Assembly: GCA_019022495.1 (NCBI GenBank)
Contig: JAFEKR010000003.1
Span: 4,154,001-4,218,000, forward strand
Source: Epichloe hybrida
Taxonomy: Eukaryota > Ascomycota > Sordariomycetes > Hypocreales > Clavicipitaceae
DNA length: 64,000 nt
Reading direction: 5' to 3'
Below the pieces are notes generated by a model. The model saw only the letters and a program-made list of their open reading frames with translations. It ran no database searches and was not told the DNA's origin. A program made the position numbers and the translations under genes. This document shows, one piece after another, positions 35,761 to 45,656 of the stretch (position 1 is the first letter of the stretch; each line of letters starts with the position of its first letter).

Positions 35761-36279
35761 TCAATCACCACCGGGCAAGGTGCCTCCATCCGCTTGCGCG
35801 GCCCATTCCTTTTGGAACTCGCGCCCCAGCCTCTCGAGGCGCGCGGCTGCACGTCTGGCCTCTCTCGCCTCTTCAGACGACGCAGCGACGACGACGCCGA
35901 CCAGCATGGGTGCGGCATCCTCGGAATGCGGATGGTGGTGAAGGTCCGGGGCATCGTCCTCGTCCACCGACGACGTCAAGTTGTCGGCATCTTTGCCGTG
36001 CGCGCTGCCATTCGAGGTGGCGTCGGCGGCCGCTGACTCGCGCGGGTCAAGATATGTTTGGAGGACCACGGCCCCGGAGTCAGGGTACTCGACCATGATG
36101 CGCTGGGGCCGCCCGAGATGGGCTCTCTGCGCGGCCGTCTGTGACGAAAGGGCGCTCGAGGTGAGAGACGTAAGGGAGTCGAGGTGGGATGGCGACGAGG
36201 ACGACGTGATTAGCGGAGTGAGGGTCATGTCGCTGAGGTGAATGGATAGAGTGGGATGTTGTGAGGGGAGGTTTGCCAT
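35761..36279 (-). CDS. Conserved-looking small acidic protein, function unknown
   Basis: Single exon of 172 residues starting MANLPSQHPTLSIHLSD. I do not recognise a named family. The middle contains QRIMVEYPDSGAVVLQTYLDP, which reads like beta-strands of a compact domain. A linker with an acidic and His-rich stretch (SVDEDDAPDLHHHPHSED) follows, and the C-terminus has GVVVAASSEEAREARRAAARLERLGREFQKEW, probably an amphipathic helix. The strand-helix pattern recalls small roadblock or longin-like proteins, but this is only a guess. Codon use and the upstream purine-rich + strand (pyrimidine-rich on the coding strand) support a real gene. Confidence 0.6.
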   Translation of the reverse strand: MANLPSQHPTLSIHLSDMTLTPLITSSSSPSHLDSLTSLTSSALSSQTAAQRAHLGRPQRIMVEYPDSGAVVLQTYLDPRESAAADATSNGSAHGKDADNLTSSVDEDDAPDLHHHPHSEDAAPMLVGVVVAASSEEAREARRAAARLERLGREFQKEWAAQADGGTLPGGD

Positions 36280-36702
36280 GACGTCTTATCTTGTTCTTGT
36301 CGGACCGGGAAGGAGGGGGAGAGATGTTGGTCAAGAGTGCAATATGGCTGGCTGGCTGGTGGTCCGGTATCTTGTTTCTTGGCTAGAAGACGTGACGAAT
36401 AAGGAAGGGGCAGAAGGGAAGGGGGGAAGGGGGGAAGGGAGAAAAGCATAAATAGGGCTAGAATGTCTTTGAATCAGATAGCATGGGATTTCATATGAAT
36501 GAATAAGAGAGAGGGGGCGATGGGATAGGTATGATACGGGGCTTTTGTAAATAGAATCGAAGCCAGGCTGGGTGGTGGTGGTCGCTCCCTCTCCATCTCT
36601 TCTCCCCTCTCCCTCCTCCTCCTCCTCCTCCTCTAACCCCAGTAAGCCCACCTTGCTAGGCTGGGTTGGCGGCGGGGGAGAATATCTGGCGAACGGGTCG
36701 TG

Positions 36703-36729
36703 GGGATGGGATGGGATGGGATGGGATGG
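36703..36729. repeat. (GGGAT)n microsatellite
   Basis: About five tandem GGGAT units on the + strand. It lies some 425 bases upstream of the start of the small acidic minus-strand gene and precedes a GGGGAA array. Confidence 0.9.
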
Positions 36730-36781
36730 TGGATGTGGCCGCTTCGTGGTATATTTTGGAGAGCCCTGCCGAGCTTAGCCT

Positions 36782-36823
36782 GGGGAAGGGGAAGGGGAAG
36801 GGGAAGGGGAAGGGGAAAGGGGG
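36782..36823 (+). repeat. (GGGGAA)6 array, potential G-quadruplex
   Basis: Six consecutive GGGGAA units followed by AGGGGGG give seven runs of four or more guanines separated by two or three adenines on the + strand. This meets the usual pattern for an intramolecular G-quadruplex. The transcribed minus strand gene nearby starts at 36279, so the guanines lie on its template strand. Confidence 0.9.
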
Positions 36824-36913
36824 GCAACGGAGTCAGGACAAGAGAACAGCAGGTACGGATCCGTACGATGGAGTGAATGGCGTCGTTGAAGGGGTGAAGG
36901 AAGGTGTGGGCGC

Positions 36914-36949
36914 GCGGCTGGTGCGGCTGGTGCGGCTGGTGCGGCTGGT
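36914..36949. repeat. Nine-base repeat GCGGCTGGT, four copies
   Basis: Four perfect tandem copies at 36914-36949, immediately before an ATGGTGAAATGGTGA stretch. Non-coding on present evidence. Confidence 0.95.
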
Positions 36950-39949
36950 GAGATGGTGAAATGGTGATTTCCAGTAGCAGTCAGAATGGATGGCTGCGGA
37001 GCACGGAAAGGTTGGAAAAGCTGTCGTCTTGTCTACGCATTGATTTTTTTGCATTGTTGGGGTTTCGTTTGATTGGGGGCCAGGATGATCAAAAGACGAC
37101 AAAATGGCCATGTTACTTGTTTCATGAGTCCGGAAGTCGTTCTCCGGTTCAAGATGAAACTAAAATCTGGTGGCATTTCCCAGCGAGTTATATAAAATCC
37201 CTCGTTGTGCTTCCGAAAAATCGATCCATCATCAGCCACAACCGAAACACGTCAAGTTCCTATTCCCCGCTTCTTCAAGCGTCATGCCTTGCCAAAATAC
37301 CACCATTTGTGAACCCGTCACTGGCCCCCGTCACTGGCCGGTTCCCGCTGTTACCTGTCCCTGCACGGTAACCCGTACATATGTACATACAGATATCCAT
37401 ATCATGCATGTATACAGTATCCATGCGGGTGTACGGTGTACTCCGTGTTTCGGGGTGTCTCTACATTACGTCGTAGTGATGCGTCCGCAGTGCCGGGGTT
37501 GGGGGCTAGACCAGCTCTAATTATGGCGTGACAGTTACTCCGTATGCCGGGCTGGTGGTTCGTTGGGTGACGAAGGTGAAGGTTTTTTTTTTTTTTTTTT
37601 TCAATGTTTTCGTTTTTAATAGGTGCGAGCAACTGTGGTAATGTCAATACAACAAGTATCGAGTGCAAGCGGGAATCACCTTTGAGCCCCTCCTCCCCCT
37701 CCCCGTCTTTCCGTCCTGCCACTGCGGGGAACATTGAATCAGGCAGGGCAGGGCCTCCTTTCCTGCACAAAAAAGCATCGCAGGCTGGATTGGGTGCGGC
37801 CCACGCAGGTCGTCTACGCATGTACATGTACATAGGTACGCATGTAGGTACGCATGTAGTATGCCCGACGATGCTTTGGGAATGCTTTGGGGATGCTTTG
37901 GGGATGTTGGTGCAGCCTTAGAAGAGGGCTACGGATTGCAAGGCCAGGAGCAGGATTCGCGGTCTGACGGACGAGCTTCGTTGAGATGCGGTGTGGGAAC
38001 TGAAGAGGTCGGCGACGGCATGTTTTCAGTCGGGCATGGTGTAGTCCGTACTTTTCTTTCTTCTTGCTCGTCTTTTCCTTTGGAAGAAAATCAAAACGTC
38101 ACATACTCCCTCCGTACATACACATAGTGGCTGCCGGCTGCCAACTTGAGGAATTTTGACTGACTTTTTCAGGCTTGTGAATGTATCATTTGTAGTAGAC
38201 ATCTTGCTACCGAGTACTTCCACAGCATCTCATTTCTACAGCGCCAAGCCGCATTTTTCATTTGTCTGCATCGCGATGAAGACGACCAAACTTGAACGTC
38301 GCATGCGTACTTTGATAACACAACCCCAACGGCGCATGTCGTTGGACAAAGACGGAGCTCCTCAAACTACAGACTTCACAGTGGAGACGAATTAGCGACG
38401 ACAACACATAGTTCGCCGAAAACAAATCCACCTCTAATCCGTACGAACTTGGATTATGCAGTGTAGGAGACGCACGTACGTGTACGGAGTACGGACGCAC
38501 CACCCACTTCATTACAAGGGATAAGGGATCAGGTGTTCGGGGAAAAGGCCACCATCATCAGCTTCTCCAATGACTATCGTTTTACTGTCACGTACCGAAT
38601 TATTTGACGCATGCTCTCCGTACTGTTGGGCCTTGAGGGAGCGCCTGGCGTCTGATTTGGTCGGCCGAGCAAGTGGCCGTGATAGGACATGCTGCCTTCA
38701 ATTGGTTGGGCCGTGTTCCGATTTCGCCCAACTACACCCAGTCCGAACGGCCGGCACGTACTCCGTACAGATCAATTGCTTGGTGAAGCTGATGAGAGTT
38801 CAGCTGGTTCCGAGGTTAATACAGAGTATAGGAGGTGATTCTGGCTTGACGATACTTACTCGGTCTTGGTGTGGAAGAGGGCCGCACTACCTCCCTTTAC
38901 ACTTTGGTGTTGTTGTCTTGACAAATGTTAGCATCCATCATCCATCTACCCAGAAAGAGCGGACGGAGCTGATACCGTAGAACGCAATCATGAAGTAATC
39001 AGCGGTGGTGAATCGTGATACTGTTGTTTGCTGCCACAAATGGGAATGGGGTCGCAAGCTTGTGCGGTGCATATTATGTGCAGGTATGAGCATCGGAGAC
39101 TGAAGAAAGTGCGAAGCCGCGCAAGTTGACGAGCAAACGGCACTGCGTTGCCTCGAGCCATTGTTGATCATCAAGCCAAGTGTGATGACGAGGCTGAGAG
39201 CTTGAAATAGAGTAGGTAGGGCAAGGTAATAGTCGCCTTGATCGTTTGAGTCCAGACTGCAAGTGCCAAGTGGCCTTGTCGGCGTTTGAGGCGCCGTATT
39301 GCCGCTGAGAGCGAGTGGGTATTGAGAGATAAGTGGGTGCTCACTGCTCAATGGCTGTTGGAGCATGCAAGGCAGCACTGCTGCTTGTTGGCAAGTTGTT
39401 GCTGTCCAGTCCTTGTCTCGCGACTGGACCAGGACCACACAGGGTCTGGCCGCCAAACCCTCAGGCCTTCCGCGCACTTAGCTCCGTGCCTCCGTCAACA
39501 ACACCTCATCCCAGCTCCCAACTAGTGCTAATTCAACTTTCCCTCTCCGTCCTCGTTTTCGCTGTCTCCCCCAATCACCGTCACACTCGGGATTCAAGCT
39601 CGTCTAAAGGGCTCACTTTTTTTAATTTCTTCTTCCTCTCAACCCTCTGGCCACCATCTGGTCATCCTCCCGCACCCGAAACATTTGCGGGCACCGTCTC
39701 CTCTGGGTTATTCCGTCATATTCAGCCTTTTTTTTTTCCCTGTCTGCCTTTCCGCCATCAATCACCGCAGGGCGGGTTGCGCCACGACCATCTAGTTCAT
39801 CAGCGAAACCTTCACAATCACTGTCGCGAAACACAACGGCCCGCCGCGTATGGTATCCTTGCATCCAAGTGCGCTTTCGTCCTTGACGACTTTCTCCGCT
39901 TGATACCTTGGTGACAACAGGCCCAGTCTGCCAGCGCCCATTCGACATC

Positions 39950-42232
39950 ATGCCCGAGCCCCGTCGCAGAAGGATTGGCCATCGCCGCCGTGTTGAGGAC
40001 GAAGGCGATGATGATGGCCGTACGGAAGCCCTCGATCTCGATGACGATTCCTTGACTGAGGGCTCCGTAACTGATGACGATGCTGGCCAAGACAGCGACA
40101 CGAGCAATATCGATGAGGCATCACCGACTTCTCCACACGGCACCAAGCCATCAAAGGGCGCCGTTGCCAAAAGCTCATCAGCGAGGACATCGGGCAACGG
40201 CAAAGCCTCTGCGGCAAACGGCAATGCGAAGAAAGTATCGGATACTGAGATGATGCTGCACGGGTTGTCCATCGATGACAAGACGACGCCACCACTGGAG
40301 ATGCAGTTTGATGAAGTGGTTTTATCCCCGCCAAAGTCCCCCTCAGCTCCTGTCGTGGTCAGCTCGGCCTCTGCTATGAGGCAGCAGCCTGGCGTGCAGG
40401 TTGAACGTCGACGACAAGAACACGAGGATTACAAACGCCGGAGAGACGAAGATCCCGCATTTGTGCCCAACAGGGGCTCCTTCTTCATGCACGATCATCG
40501 ACACGCTGGGCCTGCCGGGAATGGCTTCAGACCTTTTGGCAGAGGAAGAGGCAGGGGCGGCCGGTTCGGCGTCGGCGGCCCCTTTGCCCCATTCAGGTAT
40601 GTCATGATTCTCAAGCGTCATGAGAGACTTTACTCCCAGGACTTTGTCCAGATGAGGCTGGTTACTGCTGCATGGCCTGACGCTTGTACTGATTCTTGAG
40701 CTAGCCCCATGCCCCATCCTTCGGATCCGACCACGAATTCTCAATGGACGCACGACATGCACGACGCTGTGGCCCAACCTGTCCCTCGTCGACCTCGACA
40801 GATGCCCGACCGTGAAGGCCCTCCGAATGGCAATGGTTTCATCCCTACATGCGAGCCGAGCACCACACCCATCAATCGTACATTGTCCACCGAAAAGCAT
40901 ATCGGCAACGCTCAATTTCGTGTGTGCTTGCCTGACATGAAGACTCCCTCGGTCTTCCCTGGCAATCCTGTGAAGCAATACACCAAGTTACCCGACCATC
41001 GACCCCCTCTCCGAAGAGACAAGCCCGTCCGCATATCTTTACCCGATAACCTTCCACGATACATTTTTCCCGCCCCCGATCGATCCTTCACCTTCATCCC
41101 TCGGGCTTTGCGGCCCAATCAACAGCGCATGCGTGGTAAGCCCAGATCCAACTGGGGGTCAGTTGGAGGCTATTCGAGGAGGACTAGTGTTTTCGGCGGT
41201 AGCTACTACACTCCCAGTGTTGCTCTTAGTCGACGCTCATCCATCGTCCACGAGCGCGACTTCATGTTCTCGCCAACTGGATCCGTCATTTCTCGGCCCC
41301 CTTTGCCTGCTGACAATGCTCGACCCGTTGTCCGTTTGCCTCCAAGTGCCGTGCCTCAGCCTCCTATGCCTTCTCAGGGTCTTGTCCCGACATTAGAGCC
41401 CATTTCCGTGCCCATGCCAGGGCCAGTTTCTGCTCCCATGGCACAGGCCGAGCGAGCAACCGCAGCGGCGGAGTCTTCCATCAATGAGCTTCCACAACCT
41501 CAGATACACCCACTTCCACAGAAGCCTGCTATGCAAGAGAACAGGCCGAATTCGATACCGATGCATCAGCCTCGCCCACAGAAGAACATATCCGTGGCGG
41601 ATATCGAATCGCCTGCAATGTCACAAGGCGCGGCGCCTCCGGCATTCCAGCAGGCCTTCCACCAGCAAGTGCCCATTCAAGTGGCCAATGGATACGGCCA
41701 GAGCTCGCACTCGCGGCGACCATCTTACCAACAATCGGCCGGCACACCCCTTTCGCACATCCCAGAAAGAGCAATACACGCCGCTCCGTTCCAGCCCAGC
41801 ACGTACGGCCAGGCTCCGTACTACGGTCAACAAGTGTACCAGAACCAACACCAGCAGGGCTATTATTATCCCCCTGGATACCCTGTCCCTGACATGGCGC
41901 CATCCGCTCCGGTCCCTGGCTATGTTCCTGGTGGCCAGCTCGCCGGTGTGCCAAACAGTTTTGTTCCTCAGAGTCAGCCTGAACAGGGACCCTCTGCTCA
42001 AGACCATGGGCACAACATCTCGAGCAGCTCAAACCTTGTAGCACAAGAAGTGAATGGCATGGTGTATTACTACGACGCTAGTCATATTGCCCCTGTCAAC
42101 TCCTTTCCGTCTTACTCGGCGCCACAAAACTATCAGCCTAGCGTCATGGGCATGGGAGGCATGGTGACACCTAGTCCCGATGGATTCTACTACCCCCAAC
42201 ATGCGCCCGGGATGGTATATTATCCGCAGTAG
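39950..42232 (+). CDS. CASC3/Barentsz-type eIF4AIII-binding protein
   Basis: Predicted RNA-binding scaffold carrying the SELOR/Btz domain that clamps eIF4AIII in the exon junction complex. Exons 39950-40596 and 40705-42232; 724 residues. The Btz core is at about residues 160-190: RRDEDPAFVPNRGSFFMHDHR, followed by a Gly/Arg-rich GRGRGRGGRFGVGGPF box. The N-terminus is acidic and Ser-rich. After the intron a Pro/Gln/Tyr-rich disordered tail follows, with conserved-looking patches (STEKHIGNAQFRVCLPDMKTP, PRYIFPAPDRSFTFIPRALRP). The splice junction gives PFAPFSPMPHPSD. The role is inferred from the Btz domain; the long tail is typical of filamentous fungi. Confidence 0.82.
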
Positions 42233-45200
42233 GGCTGCGATCCCTTTGACTGCTTCCCTTTGTTCTACACTCAACCTCTATTGCCTGAGCTAATATCCAC
42301 GCTGTAGCAAGGATTTTCCTTCTGTTGTTGTGTGATGGACGCATCTTTTTCCGTTTCAATCTTTCTCAGCCGCGTACGTTTTTGTCTAAATTTTTCGTTG
42401 CCGCTTCTCTTTTCGCGGGGTTTTGAAAGGTTCTTGGGTATCATCGTTGGGTTTTGTTGGAGCGTTGCACCAAAAAGAACTGTGGGTTTGCGGAGACTTT
42501 TATTCCTCTTGGAAACTGGGCTACCTTGACGAAAGAACGTCCTTGGCCATGCGCGATGCTGGTCTTGTGTTTTCGTTGTTTCAAGGATGGTCATGGGCGA
42601 ATCCAGGGCGATGGAATGCCGTGCGTCTTTCCCACCAAAGTGTCCTCTTGGGACCTTGAGCAGCGTTCATACGTTGGCGACAAGTAAGGGTTTTTTCTGG
42701 ACCTGGGCTTGGGAACGACTGAGGCTGTGTGGGATATAAACAAATAAGCGAATACCGTTGTTGCAGTCGCTCTGGCTGTCAGGATGGAGATGTTGAGTGT
42801 GTCAGGATGTGTATGCTCACCCTGAGGGCTGGGTGTCACCTTTTTTTTGTTTTTTTTTCGTTTTTTTTTCTTGTTTTTTTTTTTTGGCACGAGTAGTTTA
42901 TTACCTCATCATTACTTAAGCGGGAGTTGAGTCGTTTTGCTCTCTCTGCTTGCTTGTTTGGCTGTTCATGGCAGCGGCGTTAGTCTGGTGTTTGGAGCAT
43001 TACATAGGAAACCTGAAATCCGATAGTCTTGAGCTTTTCAGCGTTGTTTGACTTGCCAATTTTCACCTCGAGTCAATGATGTAGGCAATTGTCAAGAGTG
43101 GACCGACCGCTTCTTCATCGAAGACGGTCAGATCACATCGACAGGACGACGGGAGGGGTTGTTGTTTATCGATCCCCTCTGCCAGGCTGGGCGCTACCCT
43201 AGACGCAGCTGCGGCGGTCTACAGGTCGTAGGTCTGGAGTGTGTGAACATACTCCGTATTTCACGTGTCCTTTCGAATGAAGAATGAAGGCAGTCTTTGA
43301 GGGGGGGGTGAACATGGATCATTTGAAGACGGCAAAAACTCCTTTTTGCAGAGCTCATGATCAGAGCTCTTCCATTTGTGTTGAAGGTGAATGCCCTGAT
43401 AGCATCAGTAGCACCAATGCTCGCTGCTCGGAATTACCTGAGACCCACTGTACCTCTATGTAGTAGAGGCTAGCAGAGGACGGACAACAAGCGGCCCATC
43501 CTCATGTGATCATTCCCAGACAGATGTACATAATGTCGCACAGTCTGCACAGTGCATCATGAGGTCTACGTGAACCCCAGGTGTGTGGGTTCTACGCTAA
43601 TTTTGCTACGAGTTGCTCGGAATTGCGAGACGTACTGTACATACATGTAGAAGATCCAAATGTGGCCCCAAGTGGTCTGAGCTAGATGCATGATTCGTGA
43701 GGGATAGTTCGTGGCGGGGCGCTTCTCCCGAGGCCACACGTCTTCTACAACACTGGGGAAGAGAATAGTAACTCGGGAAGTTACATAGAGGATTTTGCAG
43801 GAAAGGGCCAGGTCGACCTTGTGTTTCAGATGACGACAAATGCCCTATTTGTGAGATATCGCAGGGCGGGAAGGGAAAGACCAGGCAGGGCCGTGATTCA
43901 TAAGGACGGGTTGCATTGCGGACGGCACGGTAGGGTCTGGACAATGAAACCTACCAAGTAAGTCGATCAGTTTTTAGGATGCGCCAGGTTCCCATTACAC
44001 AAGACGATTAATTCGCTAGTGACGGCGATGCAGTGCATTCCGTAACCAGGTCCGAAGTACTTGCGCCCCGGGTGTACTGATGATGACGTGCACTTGTAGT
44101 TGCACTCGTAGTTGGTGTGGGCTTCGGCAGAGTTTTGAGCTGGTGCGGGCTGTGCGTTTGTCTTTTTTTGATTTTGATTATGATGTGTCATTGCGTCAAT
44201 GCGTCATTGCGGCTTGATGCCGAGTGGAGGTGAGTTTTTGGAGGCACATGTGTAGAGTGTGGAAATTCACGATATGTACATACATGAGTTATGTACGTCT
44301 CGGGTCGCTCAGCCGGGGGGACCACCGACTGCAATTGGCAAGTGGTGGAGGGATCGTGCGTATGCGGATGATATTGTCTCCTGGGTGCAGACGGAAAGCT
44401 TCTACTATTTTATTTATTAGCGCCACCCCGCACTTGCCAGCCAGAAGGCACACGGGGCTGTATGTATGGCTGACGCCGTGATGGAATATACATATACATA
44501 GATCGTGGACACCTGTGCTCGATGACGGAGATCATTCAACAGCAGGTGCAGGCGTTCAGATTGGCCTCGATCGACAGACCCACCCCGCCTCCGGAGAAGC
44601 CACGCCTCTACATGTACTCCGTACTCCGTACCTACGGACTATGTACTCCGTAGCTGTGTCTGTTCACGTTTGCCCTGTTGCGACAACTTTTTGTCTGCCT
44701 GGGTGGCCAATGAACATGACAAGATGGGGGCTGGCGATGCTTGTCTTTCCAGAAGCTTCCTCTGTAATTAGCAAGCCAGTTGACTTGAAATCGTCCAACA
44801 GAAGCAAGCTTTCGCAGGCGTGGGCAATGGGCCACCTCGCCGCCGCCACCGCAGCTGCTGGGCGCCTTGCAGTCTCAGTATTTCATCGGGATTCATAGTT
44901 AGCTCGCGCCCTGACCCATCCTATGATGATTCAGATGTGACTACCTTTCACTTGCCAGTCGACACATGAAGCTTGAGGCTATTTGACCCAGAAGCAAACA
45001 CTCGGTAGCTTTTGGGATGTGCATCGTAGCACCGTAGCACCGTAGCACGCCTGCTGGCGCAGCTTGCAGCTTTAATGTTAGTGATGGACGTCTTTAACTT
45101 CTCGCTTTCCGATCACCTCCACTTTCTTTCCTCCAGTTCTCGTTCATCACCAGCTCAGCTCCCCCAAGTTTCTCTCTACCTGCTGGACTTGGGAATCCAT

Positions 45201-45656
45201 TTCTGCCCTCGGCACATAACAGGCGAAAATCTGCTGAACATCTCCGTCGAGCCGCCGCCGGGTCAGCTTCGACGACAGTATCCGTCTTTCGTCGCCCGTG
45301 AGGTGAGGACGAGACACTGAGGAGGTACCGCCACGTAATTGCCCAGCTGCCTCTGTTGCATCCCCGCCTCTCTGGCCTGCTGGACTCCACTGGCCGCCAC
45401 TCACTCATCACTCAACTCATAAAGCACAGACAGCAAGGGCGGCCGCTCCCTATTATTACAGCCACTGCCACTGACAGACAACAGCTGTGATTTGTCACCG
45501 CTCTGTGGAAGTGCACGCATCGTCTGACCACCTGGATCCCTGGACTCAGCTTTACTTTCAACCATTAACCATTTCCATCAAAGTCTGCATCAACCTTTTG
45601 ACCTTGGGGCGTCGTTTCTTCACATTCTTGTACAGGCACCTCGTTGTTTTGCAAAA
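42233..45656. other. Long gap between the Barentsz-type and NBR1-type genes
   Basis: About 3.4 kb without a supportable gene. T-rich runs at 42841-42885 lie in the 3' flank of the upstream gene. Copies of the TACGGAGTA-type motif occur near 43252 and in a dense cluster at 44614-44654. Repeated CCGTAGCA units lie at about 45030-45048. From about 45070 to 45656 the sequence is pyrimidine-rich and is probably the leader and promoter of the NBR1-type gene. Short frames overlap on both strands with no recognisable domain. Confidence 0.5.
44614..44654. repeat. Cluster of ACTCCGTA (TACGGAGT) motifs
   Basis: Within about 40 bases GTACTCCGTACTCCGTACC and a further TACTCCGTAG occur, with an inverted CTACGGACT-like copy between them. 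The same near-palindromic octamer to decamer recurs in many gaps of the window but not in coding exons. Confidence 0.8.

Larger units (their letters stand above)
36280..39949. other. Long gap with microsatellites and dispersed motifs
   Basis: About 3.7 kb between the small acidic protein (-) and the Barentsz-type gene (+), which diverge. Purine-rich arrays occupy 36400-36950 (listed separately). T run at 37580-37600. GTACATGTACATAGGTACGCATG-type repeats lie at about 37820-37860, and a repeat of TGCTTTGGGGA occurs near 37870-37905. TACGGAGTA-type motifs are found near 37437, 37537, 38478 and 38760. Pyrimidine-rich sequence at 39480-39780 is probably the promoter and leader of the next gene. 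A minus frame of about 180 codons at 38938-39477 has one hydrophobic segment but no family match. Confidence 0.5.

Noticed and set aside
38938..39477. Minus-strand frame of about 180 codons with one hydrophobic stretch and a TADYFMIAFYG end resembling fungal integral membrane proteins
   Set aside because: The upstream part lacks a conserved start, only one convincing membrane segment is seen, and no spliced continuation of family type was found downstream. The evidence is too weak for a gene call.
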